This document shows positions 23,095 to 31,136 of a stretch of 64,000 nt of DNA, piece after piece. Position 1 is the first letter of the stretch; each line of letters opens with the position of its first letter. The stretch spans positions 1-64,000 of the forward strand of contig JABFXC010000021.1 of assembly GCA_013361935.1 (NCBI GenBank), written 5' to 3'. Position numbers and translations under genes: made by a program. Source of the stretch: Gemmatimonadaceae bacterium. GTDB lineage: Bacteria; Gemmatimonadota; Gemmatimonadetes; Gemmatimonadales; Gemmatimonadaceae. The notes beneath the pieces are model-generated. The model saw only the letters and a program-made list of their open reading frames with translations, searched no databases and had not been told where the DNA came from.

Positions 23095-24929
23095 GCATCC
23101 AGCCGAGGCCCCGAATTATCTCGAGACTGGCCGGGCGAGACCGTTCCGCCCGACGCGACTCCGGGCAGCACTGCGCCCGGAACCCCGTAGCCACGATCGG
23201 CACGTACCCGAGCCGCCACATCCCGCCGACGATCGTCGTCCGCCTCCTGCTCGAGCGAGATGCGCACCGCCCGGAACCGCCGTCCCGCCGTCACGCAGAA
23301 GAGATCGCACAGCGCGAGCGCCTTCTCGATCTCCGTCTCGCGCCCCGCCTCGATGATCCGCTGCGTTCGCGAGATCGTGCACGCCGTCGCGAAGAGGTCG
23401 ATCGCCATGTTCGCCAGCCGCTCGAGCACCATCTGCTTCTCGACGATCGCCTTGCGGTGCTTCGCGATCGCCGCCTCGGTCGCCGTGGCCAGCTCGCCGA
23501 CGTGCTTCTCCAGCTTCTCCTTGTGCTTCGCGAGGCGCGGGTCCAGGTCGACGTCGAGCGTCGCCGTCGCGCCGAATCTCTGCATCAATCGCTCGGCGGC
23601 GAAGCTGCCCAGCAGCCCCACGTTCCGCAGTGGGCTCTTCAGCGCCGAGCCGATGCCTGCGAGCCGCTCCGCCGGCTCGGCGATGCCGTTCAGCGCGATG
23701 AACAGCCGCAGGATCTCGTTCGTCCCCTCGAAGATCCGGTTGATCCGCGCGTCGCGCAGGTGCCGCTCGTACGGGTACGGCTTCACGAAGCCGCGCCCGC
23801 CGGCGATCTGCACCGTCTCGTCCGTAGCGCGCCAGATCAGATCGCTCGCGAACACCTTGCAGCACGCCGCCTCCAGCGACTGGTCGGCGTCCGGGCTGTC
23901 CGCCAATCGACCGAGCACGCCGAGCATCGCGTCCGCGGCGTAGACGTCGGCCGCCACCGTCGCGAGCTTGCGCTGCGTGATCTCGAAGCTGGCGATCGGC
24001 TGCCCAAACTGGATCCGCTGCTCCGCGTAGCGCGTCATCTCGCCGAGCATCTCCTTCGCTCCGGCGGTGCACCCGGCGGCGAGCGAATGGCGCCCGCCGT
24101 TCAGCACGTTCACCGCCACGCCGAAGCCGCGCCCCACCTCGCCTAACGTGTGGTCGGCGGGAACGCGCAGATCCTCGTACGCGAGCTCCGCCTGCGTCGA
24201 GCCGCGGATCCCCATCTTCCGGAAGGTGCCGATGACCTTGAAGCCGGGCATGTCCGGCCGGATGATGAACGCGGTCGGCCGGCGCACCATCTCCCCGCGC
24301 CGCTCGACGACCGTCTGGGCGAAGGTCGCGATCACCCCGGCGCGCTGGCCGTTGCCGATCCAGATCTTCCGCCCATTCAGCCGCCACGAGCCGTCGCTCT
24401 CGCGCTCGGCCGTCGTCCTGATGTTCTGCGCGTCGGAGCCCGTTTCCGGCTCGGTGAGCGCGTACGCGGCGAGGGTCTCCCCGCGCGCGAGCATCGGCAG
24501 GTAGCGCGCCTTCTGCTCGGCGCTCGCGAAGAGGACGAGCGCCTTCGAGCCGAGCCCGCAGTGCACGCCGACGAGGACACCCAGCGAGGCGTCGAGCGTG
24601 GCGACGAGTCCGAGCACGTGCGCGTAGCCGGTGGCCGAGAGTCCGAGCCCGCCGTACTCCCTGGGGATCGTGATGCCGAGGATGCCGCGCTCGGCGAGCG
24701 CGCGGATCGTCTCCTCGCGCACCGTCTCCTCCTCGTCCGAGCGCGCCGCGTCGATGAGACCCGACGCCGCCATCTCCTTCAGGTCGCGCTCGATCCGGCG
24801 GATGACCGCCGCCTCCTCCGGCGATCGCTCGTCGAGCGTGGGCGGATAGGGAAAGACGAGACTGTCGTGGATCGCCCGCGCGAAGAGGCCGCGGGTGAAG
24901 GATGCGGGTTGGGTCTCGGTGTCGGTCAC
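23049..24929 (-). CDS. acyl-CoA dehydrogenase (very-long-chain/FadE-like, long form)
   Basis: A 626-aa flavoenzyme for alpha,beta-dehydrogenation of acyl-CoA. It has GILGITIPREYGGLGLSATG, the FAD/substrate motif AAYALTEPETGSDAQNIRTT, WRLNGRKIWIGNG, GGRHSLAAGC, the region RIFEGTNEILRLFIALNG with the catalytic-base glutamate position of the family, and a long C-terminal helical domain as in VLCAD/ACAD9. The GTG start at 24929 overlaps the stop of the upstream membrane-protein gene (GTGA), which decides the start; there is a long spurious extension upstream. The last 40 residues are Gly/Arg/Ser-rich and unlike the family, perhaps from loss of the original stop. Confidence 0.85.
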   Translation of the reverse strand: MTDTETQPASFTRGLFARAIHDSLVFPYPPTLDERSPEEAAVIRRIERDLKEMAASGLIDAARSDEEETVREETIRALAERGILGITIPREYGGLGLSATGYAHVLGLVATLDASLGVLVGVHCGLGSKALVLFASAEQKARYLPMLARGETLAAYALTEPETGSDAQNIRTTAERESDGSWRLNGRKIWIGNGQRAGVIATFAQTVVERRGEMVRRPTAFIIRPDMPGFKVIGTFRKMGIRGSTQAELAYEDLRVPADHTLGEVGRGFGVAVNVLNGGRHSLAAGCTAGAKEMLGEMTRYAEQRIQFGQPIASFEITQRKLATVAADVYAADAMLGVLGRLADSPDADQSLEAACCKVFASDLIWRATDETVQIAGGRGFVKPYPYERHLRDARINRIFEGTNEILRLFIALNGIAEPAERLAGIGSALKSPLRNVGLLGSFAAERLMQRFGATATLDVDLDPRLAKHKEKLEKHVGELATATEAAIAKHRKAIVEKQMVLERLANMAIDLFATACTISRTQRIIEAGRETEIEKALALCDLFCVTAGRRFRAVRISLEQEADDDRRRDVAARVRADRGYGVPGAVLPGVASGGTVSPGQSRDNSGPRLDATGSRGGRGRRSQER

Positions 24930-25363
24930 GTCGTGGCGGGAGCGTCGGGAAGGCGGCGGAGCCAGCGCCAGTGCCAGGTGAAGAGCGCGATGGCGACGGC
25001 CAGCAGCAGCAGGTTGCCGGCCAGGCTCTTCGTCGCCTGGAAGCGGCGCGTGGCGACGAGGTCGTCGCGACGACTCTCGTAGATGCGCTTGAGCTGCTCG
25101 TCGCTGAGCGGCGACACCGCTCGCGCACTGTCCTTCGAGACCTCGGGAGGCGTGTTCGTGTTGTCGATCTGTCCCCGCTCCTGCGCCAGGAACTCCTCGA
25201 ATGTCGCGGGGACGTCGGTTCCCCACTGGTTGCGCGTGTGGGTCGGGTTCCCGAGATCGAACGCCGCCTCGCTCGCGGCGTTGATCGAGACGAGCCCGAC
25301 GATCACCGCCGTCAGGCAGACGGCGTAGCCGTAGATGTGCGCGAAGAGATGCGGACGAGCCAT
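24926..25363 (-). CDS. small membrane protein with a periplasmic middle domain
   Basis: A 145-aa protein with a membrane helix near residues 10-27 (YAVCLTAVIVGLVSINAA), a hydrophilic middle of about 85 residues, and a second helix near 118-136 (LAGNLLLLAVAIALFTWHW). No family recognised. It lies between the DUF255 gene (19-bp gap) and the acyl-CoA dehydrogenase (4-bp overlap), so the three form an operon. Confidence 0.68.
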   Translation of the reverse strand: MARPHLFAHIYGYAVCLTAVIVGLVSINAASEAAFDLGNPTHTRNQWGTDVPATFEEFLAQERGQIDNTNTPPEVSKDSARAVSPLSDEQLKRIYESRRDDLVATRRFQATKSLAGNLLLLAVAIALFTWHWRWLRRLPDAPATT

Positions 25364-25382
25364 TGGGGGTTTGGCTTGAGGT

Positions 25383-27437
25383 TCAGACTGCGCTGCGCGA
25401 CACTCCCTCGAGCTGCTCGGCGAAGGCGCGCGCGTCGGTGACCGGCGCCTCGCAGGTGTAGCCGCGGCAGAGGTACGCCGTCGGCGCGCCACCGCGCGCC
25501 TCACGGTCGGCGAGGAGGCCTATCCCCTCCGCGCTCGACGCCGGCCCGCCGGCCATCGCCAGCGCTGGAACGTAGCGCGCACCGACCTCGGCCGCGAGCG
25601 CGGCGAAGCGCGCGTCATCCGGCTCGCCGACGATCGCCACCTCGACGAACCCGTGCACCGCGGCGTCGGCCGCGGCGAGCAGGTGCCCGAACGCCTGCGG
25701 ATGCTGCGCCATCGGCTCGGCGAGCGTCTCGACGATCCACGTCCCGCGCCGCGTGAGCTCCGGGTCGTGCAGCAGCTCGCCGAGCTTGAGCAGCAGCTCC
25801 GCGGTGAGCGACGTCCCCGAGGGGACGGCGTTGTCGGTGACGTCGCGCGGACGCGTGACCAGCGTCTCGTGATCGCTCGCCGTGTCGAAGAACGTTTCCG
25901 TCTCGGCGCTCCAGAACCAGCGCAGGATGACGTCGCCGATCGTGCGCGCGCGGTCGAGCCACGCGCGGTCGAAGGTCAGCTCGTACAGCGCGAGCGCCGC
26001 GAGCGCGACGGCCGCGTGATCCTCGAGATAGCCGGCGAGCCGCGTCTGCCCAGCGGTGTGCGTCCGCGAGACGCGGCCGTCGCGCACCATCTCGCGGAAG
26101 AGGAACTCGCCCGTCTCGATCGCGGCGGCGCGCCAGTCGTCGCGGCGGAAGACGCGCGCCGCGTCGGCGAGCGCGCGGAGCATCAGCCCGTTCCACCCGG
26201 CGAGAATCTTCTCGTCGCGTCCCGGCCAGACGCGCTTCGAGCGCGCGTCGTACAGTGCCTGCCGGGCCCGGGCGAGCGATGCGCGCATCGCTTCCTCGCT
26301 CACGTGCGCGCGCCGCGACACGACGGAGAGCGGCGCCGGGACGTTCAGGATGTTGTGCCCCTCGAAGTTCCCTCCGGCCGTGACGCCCCAGTACGCGACG
26401 GCCGCGTCGGCGTCCGCGCCGGCGACCGCGCGGAGCTTCTCCTCGCTCCAGACGTAGAACTTCCCCTCCTCGCCCTCGCTGTCCGCGTCGAGCGAGGAGT
26501 AGAAGCCGCCCGCCGGCGCGCGCATCTCCAGCAGCGCCCACTCGATGGTGTCCTCGACCCCGGCGCGGATCTCCGCGTTCCCCGTCGCCTGCCAGATGTG
26601 GAGGCCGAGCCGCGCGAGGAGGGCGTTGTCGTAGAGCATCTTCTCGAAGTGCGGCACCAGCCAGATCGCGTCGACGGTGTAGCGATGAAAGCCGCCGCCG
26701 ATCTGATCGTGGATCCCGCCGCGCACCATGTGGACGAAGCTGTCGCGCGCCATGTGCAGCGCGTGCTCGGTGCCGGTGCGGCTCCAGTAGCGGAGCAGAA
26801 AGTCGAGCGCCATCACCTGCGGAAACTTCGGCGCGCCGCCGAAGCCGCCGTGCGTCTCGTCGTACACGCGTGCAAGTGCGCGATACGCGCGCTCGAGCAG
26901 GGCGGGGGAGAGCGGCCCGTGCGAGAACGCTCCCTCGCTCGCCGCCGAGTACAGCTCGCGCATCGACGCCACGGTGCGCGACACCTGATCCTGCTTGGTC
27001 GCCCACGCGTCGGCGATCGCCAGCAATACGCGCGTGAACGACGGCATCCCCTGCCGATCCGCCGGCGGGAAGTACGTCCCACCGTAGAAGGGCACGAGCT
27101 CCGGCGTGAGGAAGACGGTCATGGGCCACCCGCCGTGCCCGGTCATCGCCTGCACTGCCTGCATGTAGATCCCATCCACGTCCGGCCGCTCCTCGCGATC
27201 GACCTTCACGTTCACGAAGCGCTCGTTCATGATCCGCGCGGTCGCCTCGTTCTCGAACGACTCGTGCGCCATCACGTGGCACCAATGGCACGCCGCGTAG
27301 CCGATGCTCAGGAGGATCGGCTTGTGCTCGACACGCGCCCGCTCGATGGCCTCGGGGCCCCACGGGTACCAATCGACGGGATTGTCGGCGTGCTGCAGCA
27401 GGTAGGGACTTGTCTCGGAGGCGAGTCTGTTCGGCAT
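25383..27437 (-). CDS. DUF255 thioredoxin-fold / six-hairpin protein (YyaL, SPATA20 family)
   Basis: A 684-aa protein. The first 170 residues are the DUF255 thioredoxin-like domain, starting [21 protein letters not shown], with the CHWC redox motif in [17 protein letters not shown] and [12 protein letters not shown] with a cis-proline-like region. The rest is an alpha/alpha toroid like N-acylglucosamine epimerases ([21 protein letters not shown] is typical, quoted in part). The family is widespread, with a suggested role in redox or sugar metabolism that is not established. It is first in an operon with a small membrane protein and acyl-CoA dehydrogenase, and divergent from fluC across a giant palindrome. 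Confidence 0.88.
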   Translation of the reverse strand: MPNRLASETSPYLLQHADNPVDWYPWGPEAIERARVEHKPILLSIGYAACHWCHVMAHESFENEATARIMNERFVNVKVDREERPDVDGIYMQAVQAMTGHGGWPMTVFLTPELVPFYGGTYFPPADRQGMPSFTRVLLAIADAWATKQDQVSRTVASMRELYSAASEGAFSHGPLSPALLERAYRALARVYDETHGGFGGAPKFPQVMALDFLLRYWSRTGTEHALHMARDSFVHMVRGGIHDQIGGGFHRYTVDAIWLVPHFEKMLYDNALLARLGLHIWQATGNAEIRAGVEDTIEWALLEMRAPAGGFYSSLDADSEGEEGKFYVWSEEKLRAVAGADADAAVAYWGVTAGGNFEGHNILNVPAPLSVVSRRAHVSEEAMRASLARARQALYDARSKRVWPGRDEKILAGWNGLMLRALADAARVFRRDDWRAAAIETGEFLFREMVRDGRVSRTHTAGQTRLAGYLEDHAAVALAALALYELTFDRAWLDRARTIGDVILRWFWSAETETFFDTASDHETLVTRPRDVTDNAVPSGTSLTAELLLKLGELLHDPELTRRGTWIVETLAEPMAQHPQAFGHLLAAADAAVHGFVEVAIVGEPDDARFAALAAEVGARYVPALAMAGGPASSAEGIGLLADREARGGAPTAYLCRGYTCEAPVTDARAFAEQLEGVSRSAV

Positions 27438-27473
27438 GTCCGCAATCTATTCGGTGCGGGATCGGTGAACCCC

Positions 27474-27702
27474 CGGGGCGGGTACCGTTGGACAGGGCGG
27501 GGCGGAGGGCGGAATACCGCGGGGCGGGGAGAGACAGGGCGGAAGTTTCGGTGCGAGAAGCCACCAGTTCGGAAGTGAGGCCGACTGCGGCGCCAAAGGC
27601 GCCGCGCGTCGGCCTCAGTCCGTATAGGTACTTTCGAAACTTCCGCCCCCCGCGCCGCAGTATTCCGCCCTCCGCCCCGCCGGCTCCAGGGTACCCGCCC
27701 CG
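27474..27702. repeat. giant imperfect palindrome (about 230 bp) in a divergent promoter region
   Basis: The left arm (27474-27550) runs CGGGGCGGGTACC, GGGCGGGGCGGAGGGCGGAA, TACCGCGGGGCGGGG, GGGCGGAAGTTTCG. The right arm (27635-27702) is its complement in reverse order, from CGAAACTTCCGCCC to GGTACCCGCCCCG. Nested in the middle is a second hairpin: GAGGCCGAC (27577-27585) and GCGGCGCC (27587-27594) pair with GGCGCCGC (27598-27605) and GTCGGCCTC (27608-27616) around an AAA loop. It fills most of the gap between the DUF255 gene and fluC. It could be a MITE-like insertion or a cruciform-forming control element. Confidence 0.8.
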
Positions 27703-27761
27703 TCGTTTCAACGCGTCCCGCCCCGTTGACCGCCCCTAATGCAGCCGGTAAGCTGCCCGGC

Positions 27762-28160
27762 ATGCGTTCCCTCTTCCTCTACGTCGCCCTCGGCAGCGCC
27801 GCCGGCGGTGTGAGTCGCTTCGCGCTCGCGACGCTCGTCCAATCGCGCGTCGCCACGCCCTTTCCGTGGGGAACGCTCCTCGTCAACGTCACCGGCTCGC
27901 TCATCCTCGGCTTCGTTCTGCGCTACGCGCTGCAGACGCCGGCGATCAGCCCCGAGGTGCGCGCGCTGCTCACCACCGGCTTCTGCGGCGGCTATACGAC
28001 CTTCTCGACGTTCAGCTACGAGACCGCGACGCTCATCGAGGAGGGCGGCTATCAGCGCGCCGTGCTCTACGTGCTCGCGAGCGTGCTCGTCTCGCTGGCA
28101 GCGATCTTTCTCGGATTGGCGGCGGCCGACGCGTTGGTCGGCACGCGTCGCGCGCTCTAG
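27762..28160 (+). CDS. crcB: fluoride ion channel CrcB/Fluc
   Basis: A 132-aa protein with four membrane helices that exports fluoride as a dual-topology dimer. Signature stretches are GGVSRFALA, WGTLLVNVTGSLILGF (with the conserved Asn of the pore) and TTGFCGGYTTFSTFSYE (with the Phe-box and central Na+ site). The ATG at 27762 is only 8 bases after a possible -10 (TAAGCT, with TTGACC 17 bp upstream), so a leaderless transcript is possible. No fluoride riboswitch was recognised upstream. Its TAG stop is shared, as CTAG, with the convergent topoisomerase gene. Confidence 0.93.
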   Translation: MRSLFLYVALGSAAGGVSRFALATLVQSRVATPFPWGTLLVNVTGSLILGFVLRYALQTPAISPEVRALLTTGFCGGYTTFSTFSYETATLIEEGGYQRAVLYVLASVLVSLAAIFLGLAAADALVGTRRAL

Positions 28161-29284
28161 CGCGTAGCGCCGGGCTCGGGAGAGCGCCTCGTCTCGAGAC
28201 GCGACTTGATGAACTCGAGCGTTTCCATCTCGTGCCGGCGAAGCTTCGCCGGCTCCGCGGCGCTCCGCTCGTTCCACGTCTTCTCGGGCATCGGCGGCAG
28301 CACGTCCCCGGCGAGGTAGGACTCGATCAGCACGGGGTGGATGTAGTACTTCCGGCACACCGCGCGCGTGTTGCCGAGCTTCTCCTTCGTGCGGTCCACC
28401 GCGGCGACGACGTTCTTCTCCGCCTGCTTCTTCGTCTCCGCGGGACCCATCTCGCGCAGCGCTTCGGCGGCGAGCATCGTGCCGGCCCAGGTGCGGAAGT
28501 CCTTGGCCGTCACCTCGCGCCCGGTGATCTCGCGCAGGTAGTCGTTGATGTCGCTCGCCTCGACGCTCTGCTTCCGTCCCTCGTCGTCGATGTACTTGAA
28601 GAGCTCCCACCCGGGGAGCTCCTGGCAGCGCTGCACGATCCGCGCGATCCGCCGGTCGGTGATCGACACGCTGTGCTCGATCCCGCTCTTCCCGCGGAAC
28701 TCGAAGTCCACCTTCGACCCCGCGACCGCGACGTGGCGGCGGCGCAGCGTCGTCAGCCCGTACGAGTTGTTCGCCTTCGCGTACTCGTCGGTGCCGATGC
28801 GGATCAGCGTGCGCTCGAGCAGCCAGACCACCGTCGCCATGATCTTGTCGCGCGCGAGACCGGGGAGCGCGATGTCCTTCTCCACGCGCGCGCGGATCAT
28901 CCAGAGCACGTCGCTCAGCGCGAGCATCCGCTCGAACTTCGACTCGTCGCGGCGCTCGCGGAAGCTCGGGTGATAGCGGTACTGCTTGCGGCCGCGCGCG
29001 TCGCGCGCCGTCACCTGCAGATGTCCGTTCGGATCGGCGCAGATCCAGACGTCGGTCCACGCCGGCGGGATCACCAGCGCGCGGAAGCGGCGCAGCTGCT
29101 CGCGATCGCGAATGGTCTGGCCGTCGGGCGCGATGTAGACAAAGCCGCGGCCGTGCCGCTTCCGCCGGATCCCCGGCGTTGCGTCACTGACGTAGCGCAG
29201 CCCCGCCGCTTCGGCGGTGTCCACGTACACCTGTGCGACCGACGTTGCCACTGTCTCTCCACACGATGCGAATCGAGCGTCCAC
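28157..29284 (-). CDS. DNA topoisomerase IB (poxvirus-like bacterial type)
   Basis: A 375-aa type IB enzyme that relaxes supercoils through a 3'-phosphotyrosyl intermediate. The N-terminal domain has GRGFVYIAPDGQTIRD and IPPAWTDVWICADPNGHLQ; the catalytic domain has RIGTDEYAKANNSYGLTTLR with the conserved Arg, DFRTWAGT, and the active-site Tyr in CRKYYIHPVLIE. The first 10-15 residues may not be coding; GTG or ATG starts further in are possible. It is convergent with crcB with overlapping stops. Confidence 0.93.
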   Translation of the reverse strand: MDARFASCGETVATSVAQVYVDTAEAAGLRYVSDATPGIRRKRHGRGFVYIAPDGQTIRDREQLRRFRALVIPPAWTDVWICADPNGHLQVTARDARGRKQYRYHPSFRERRDESKFERMLALSDVLWMIRARVEKDIALPGLARDKIMATVVWLLERTLIRIGTDEYAKANNSYGLTTLRRRHVAVAGSKVDFEFRGKSGIEHSVSITDRRIARIVQRCQELPGWELFKYIDDEGRKQSVEASDINDYLREITGREVTAKDFRTWAGTMLAAEALREMGPAETKKQAEKNVVAAVDRTKEKLGNTRAVCRKYYIHPVLIESYLAGDVLPPMPEKTWNERSAAEPAKLRRHEMETLEFIKSRLETRRSPEPGATR

Positions 29285-29308
29285 ACGAGGCGCCGCGGCG
29301 GCCTCGTG
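29284..29308. repeat. palindrome CACGAGGC-N9-GCCTCGTG at the topoisomerase start
   Basis: Perfect 8-bp arms at 29284-29291 and 29301-29308 around a GC-rich centre. It lies at the divergent boundary of the topoisomerase IB and M20 peptidase genes and could be an operator or a leader hairpin. The rest of the 149-bp gap has no gene. Confidence 0.4.
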
Positions 29309-29433
29309 CCGACAGGTAGACGGCGGGAACTGTCCGGCGGCAACGACGACGCCTCGCTCCCCCTGCTTTCGGGGAGTCGATAACTTGCTGACAGGTACCG
29401 GGTTTACTCTCCAATCATGGGTCGACGCCAGCG

Positions 29434-30804
29434 ATGAATCCCACCGAATATCTCGCCGCCAACGACGCGCGCATTCATCACGAGCTCTTCGATTTCCTGC
29501 GCATCCCGAGCGTCAGCGCGCGCTCCGAGCACGCGAAGGACGTCGCGCGCGGCGCCGAGTGGGTCGCGACATCGCTGCGCGACGCGGGACTCGACGCGAA
29601 GGTGCATCCGACGGCGGGACATCCGGTGGTCGTCGGCGAGTGGCGGAAGGCGCGCGCCGGCGCGCCGACGATCCTCGTCTACGGCCACTACGACGTGCAG
29701 CCCGCGGAGCCGCTCGACCTCTGGCAGTCTCCGCCCTTCGAGCCGACCATTCGCGACGGCCGCATCTACGCGCGCGGCTCCGTCGACGACAAGGGCCAGC
29801 TCTTCCTCCACGTCAAGGCGCTCGAAGCGCACCTGAAGACGCGCGGCACGCTCCCCGTGAACGTCATCGTCCTCGCCGAGGGCGAGGAGGAAGTCGGGAG
29901 CGAGCATCTCGCGGAGTTCATCGAGTCGCACAGGCAGCAGCTCCGCTGTGACGGCGTCATCATCTCCGACTCGGCGATGTTCGCTCCCGGGCTGCCGAGC
30001 ATCCTGTCGTCGTTGCGCGGCCTCGCCTACTTCCAGATCGACGTGCGCGGCCCGAGCGGAGATCTCCATTCCGGCAGCTATGGCGGCGCCGTCGTGAACC
30101 CGGCGATGGCCCTCGCGCGCATCCTCGCCACCTTCCACGACGCCGACGGCCGCATCGCGATCCCCGGGTTCTACGACACGGTGCGCGACTGGCCGGAGAG
30201 CGTGCGCGCGCAGATGCGCGGCCTCCCCTTCACCGACGAGGGATTCCGCCACGAGGTGGGCGCTCCCGCGTTAGGCGGCGAGAAGGGATACACGACCCTC
30301 GAGCGCATCTGGACGCGCCCCACCTGCGAGGTGAACGGGCTCCTCAGCGGCTACACCGGCGAGGGCGCGAAGACCGTGCTCCCCGCGGTCGCGATGGCGA
30401 AGGTGAGCTGCCGTCTCGTGCCGGACCAGGATCCGAAGGAGATCGAGCGGCTGATGAAGGCGCACGTCGAGCGCGTCGCGCCGAAGGGCGTCACCGTGAC
30501 GGTGACGCACCTGCACGGCGGCCGCCCCTGGCGCGCCGATCTCGACGGCCCGCTCTTCGACGCGGCGAAGCGCGCGCTGAAGGCGGCGTTCGGGCGCGAG
30601 CCCGTGATCACCGGCGAGGGCGGCTCGATCCCCGTCGTCGGCGACTTCCAGCGCATCCTCGGTGCGCCGGTCCTCCTCGTCGGCTTCGGACTCCCGGGCG
30701 AGAACGCGCACGCGCCCAACGAGTGGATGAGCGACGAGAACTTCGTGAAGGGGATGCGCGCCATCGCCGAGCTCTGGGACGAGATCGGGAAGGGAGGAAG
30801 ATGA
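29434..30804 (+). CDS. M20-family dipeptidase/metallopeptidase
   Basis: A 456-aa zinc peptidase of the CNDP/ArgE/DapE clan. Metal and catalytic motifs: VYGHYDVQP (HxD), GSVDDKGQ (bridging Asp), LAEGEEEVGSEH (catalytic Glu and ligand), and GGSIPVV near the C-terminus. A lid/dimerisation domain lies in the middle (SGDLHSGSYGG). Such enzymes cleave dipeptides or N-acyl amino acids; the substrate cannot be told. No signal peptide, so cytoplasmic. The following small membrane-protein gene overlaps by ATGA. Confidence 0.9.
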   Translation: MNPTEYLAANDARIHHELFDFLRIPSVSARSEHAKDVARGAEWVATSLRDAGLDAKVHPTAGHPVVVGEWRKARAGAPTILVYGHYDVQPAEPLDLWQSPPFEPTIRDGRIYARGSVDDKGQLFLHVKALEAHLKTRGTLPVNVIVLAEGEEEVGSEHLAEFIESHRQQLRCDGVIISDSAMFAPGLPSILSSLRGLAYFQIDVRGPSGDLHSGSYGGAVVNPAMALARILATFHDADGRIAIPGFYDTVRDWPESVRAQMRGLPFTDEGFRHEVGAPALGGEKGYTTLERIWTRPTCEVNGLLSGYTGEGAKTVLPAVAMAKVSCRLVPDQDPKEIERLMKAHVERVAPKGVTVTVTHLHGGRPWRADLDGPLFDAAKRALKAAFGREPVITGEGGSIPVVGDFQRILGAPVLLVGFGLPGENAHAPNEWMSDENFVKGMRAIAELWDEIGKGGR

Positions 30805-31121
30805 TGCGACCGACGATGATGATGCGGCGGCTGGTGAACGACCTCGCGCGCGGGCGGATTCAGCTCGCGCTCATCCCGGTCGCGCCGATCCTGCTTCTGC
30901 CCTTCATCATCGTCGGCTTCGTCATCGGCTTCCCGCTCTGGGTCGTCTCGATGGCCGTGCTCGGCCTGCTGCGCCTCATCGCCTGGCCCATCGACAAGGG
31001 GCTCGCCGCCGCGGGGTCGAGCTTCCAGTTCGGGCCATATCTTCGCCGGGCCTTCAACTGGGTGAAGACCTTCGGAGGCCTCGCGGGCCGGCTCGAGAAG
31101 AGGCCTGAGAGGAGAGCCTGA
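30801..31121 (+). CDS. small membrane protein
   Basis: A 106-aa protein starting with a Met-rich, basic N-terminus and containing two close hydrophobic segments (LALIPVAPILLLPFIIVGFVI and FPLWVVSMAVLGLLRLIAW, quoted in part), then an amphipathic basic tail. No family recognised. Start overlaps the M20 peptidase stop (ATGA) and follows GGGAGG, so it is co-transcribed. Confidence 0.6.
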   Translation: MMRPTMMMRRLVNDLARGRIQLALIPVAPILLLPFIIVGFVIGFPLWVVSMAVLGLLRLIAWPIDKGLAAAGSSFQFGPYLRRAFNWVKTFGGLAGRLEKRPERRA

Positions 31122-31136
31122 GCGGAGCGCGTCCGC

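Noticed and set aside
23049-23220. Frameshift near the C-terminus of the acyl-CoA dehydrogenase
   Set aside because: Other frames do not continue a recognisable dehydrogenase end, so I keep the single frame and only note the odd tail.
27703-27761. Fluoride riboswitch before crcB
   Set aside because: The conserved crcB-motif blocks (GGNGATGG and the downstream CTCC/GATG pairing) are not present; the space is taken by the giant palindrome.
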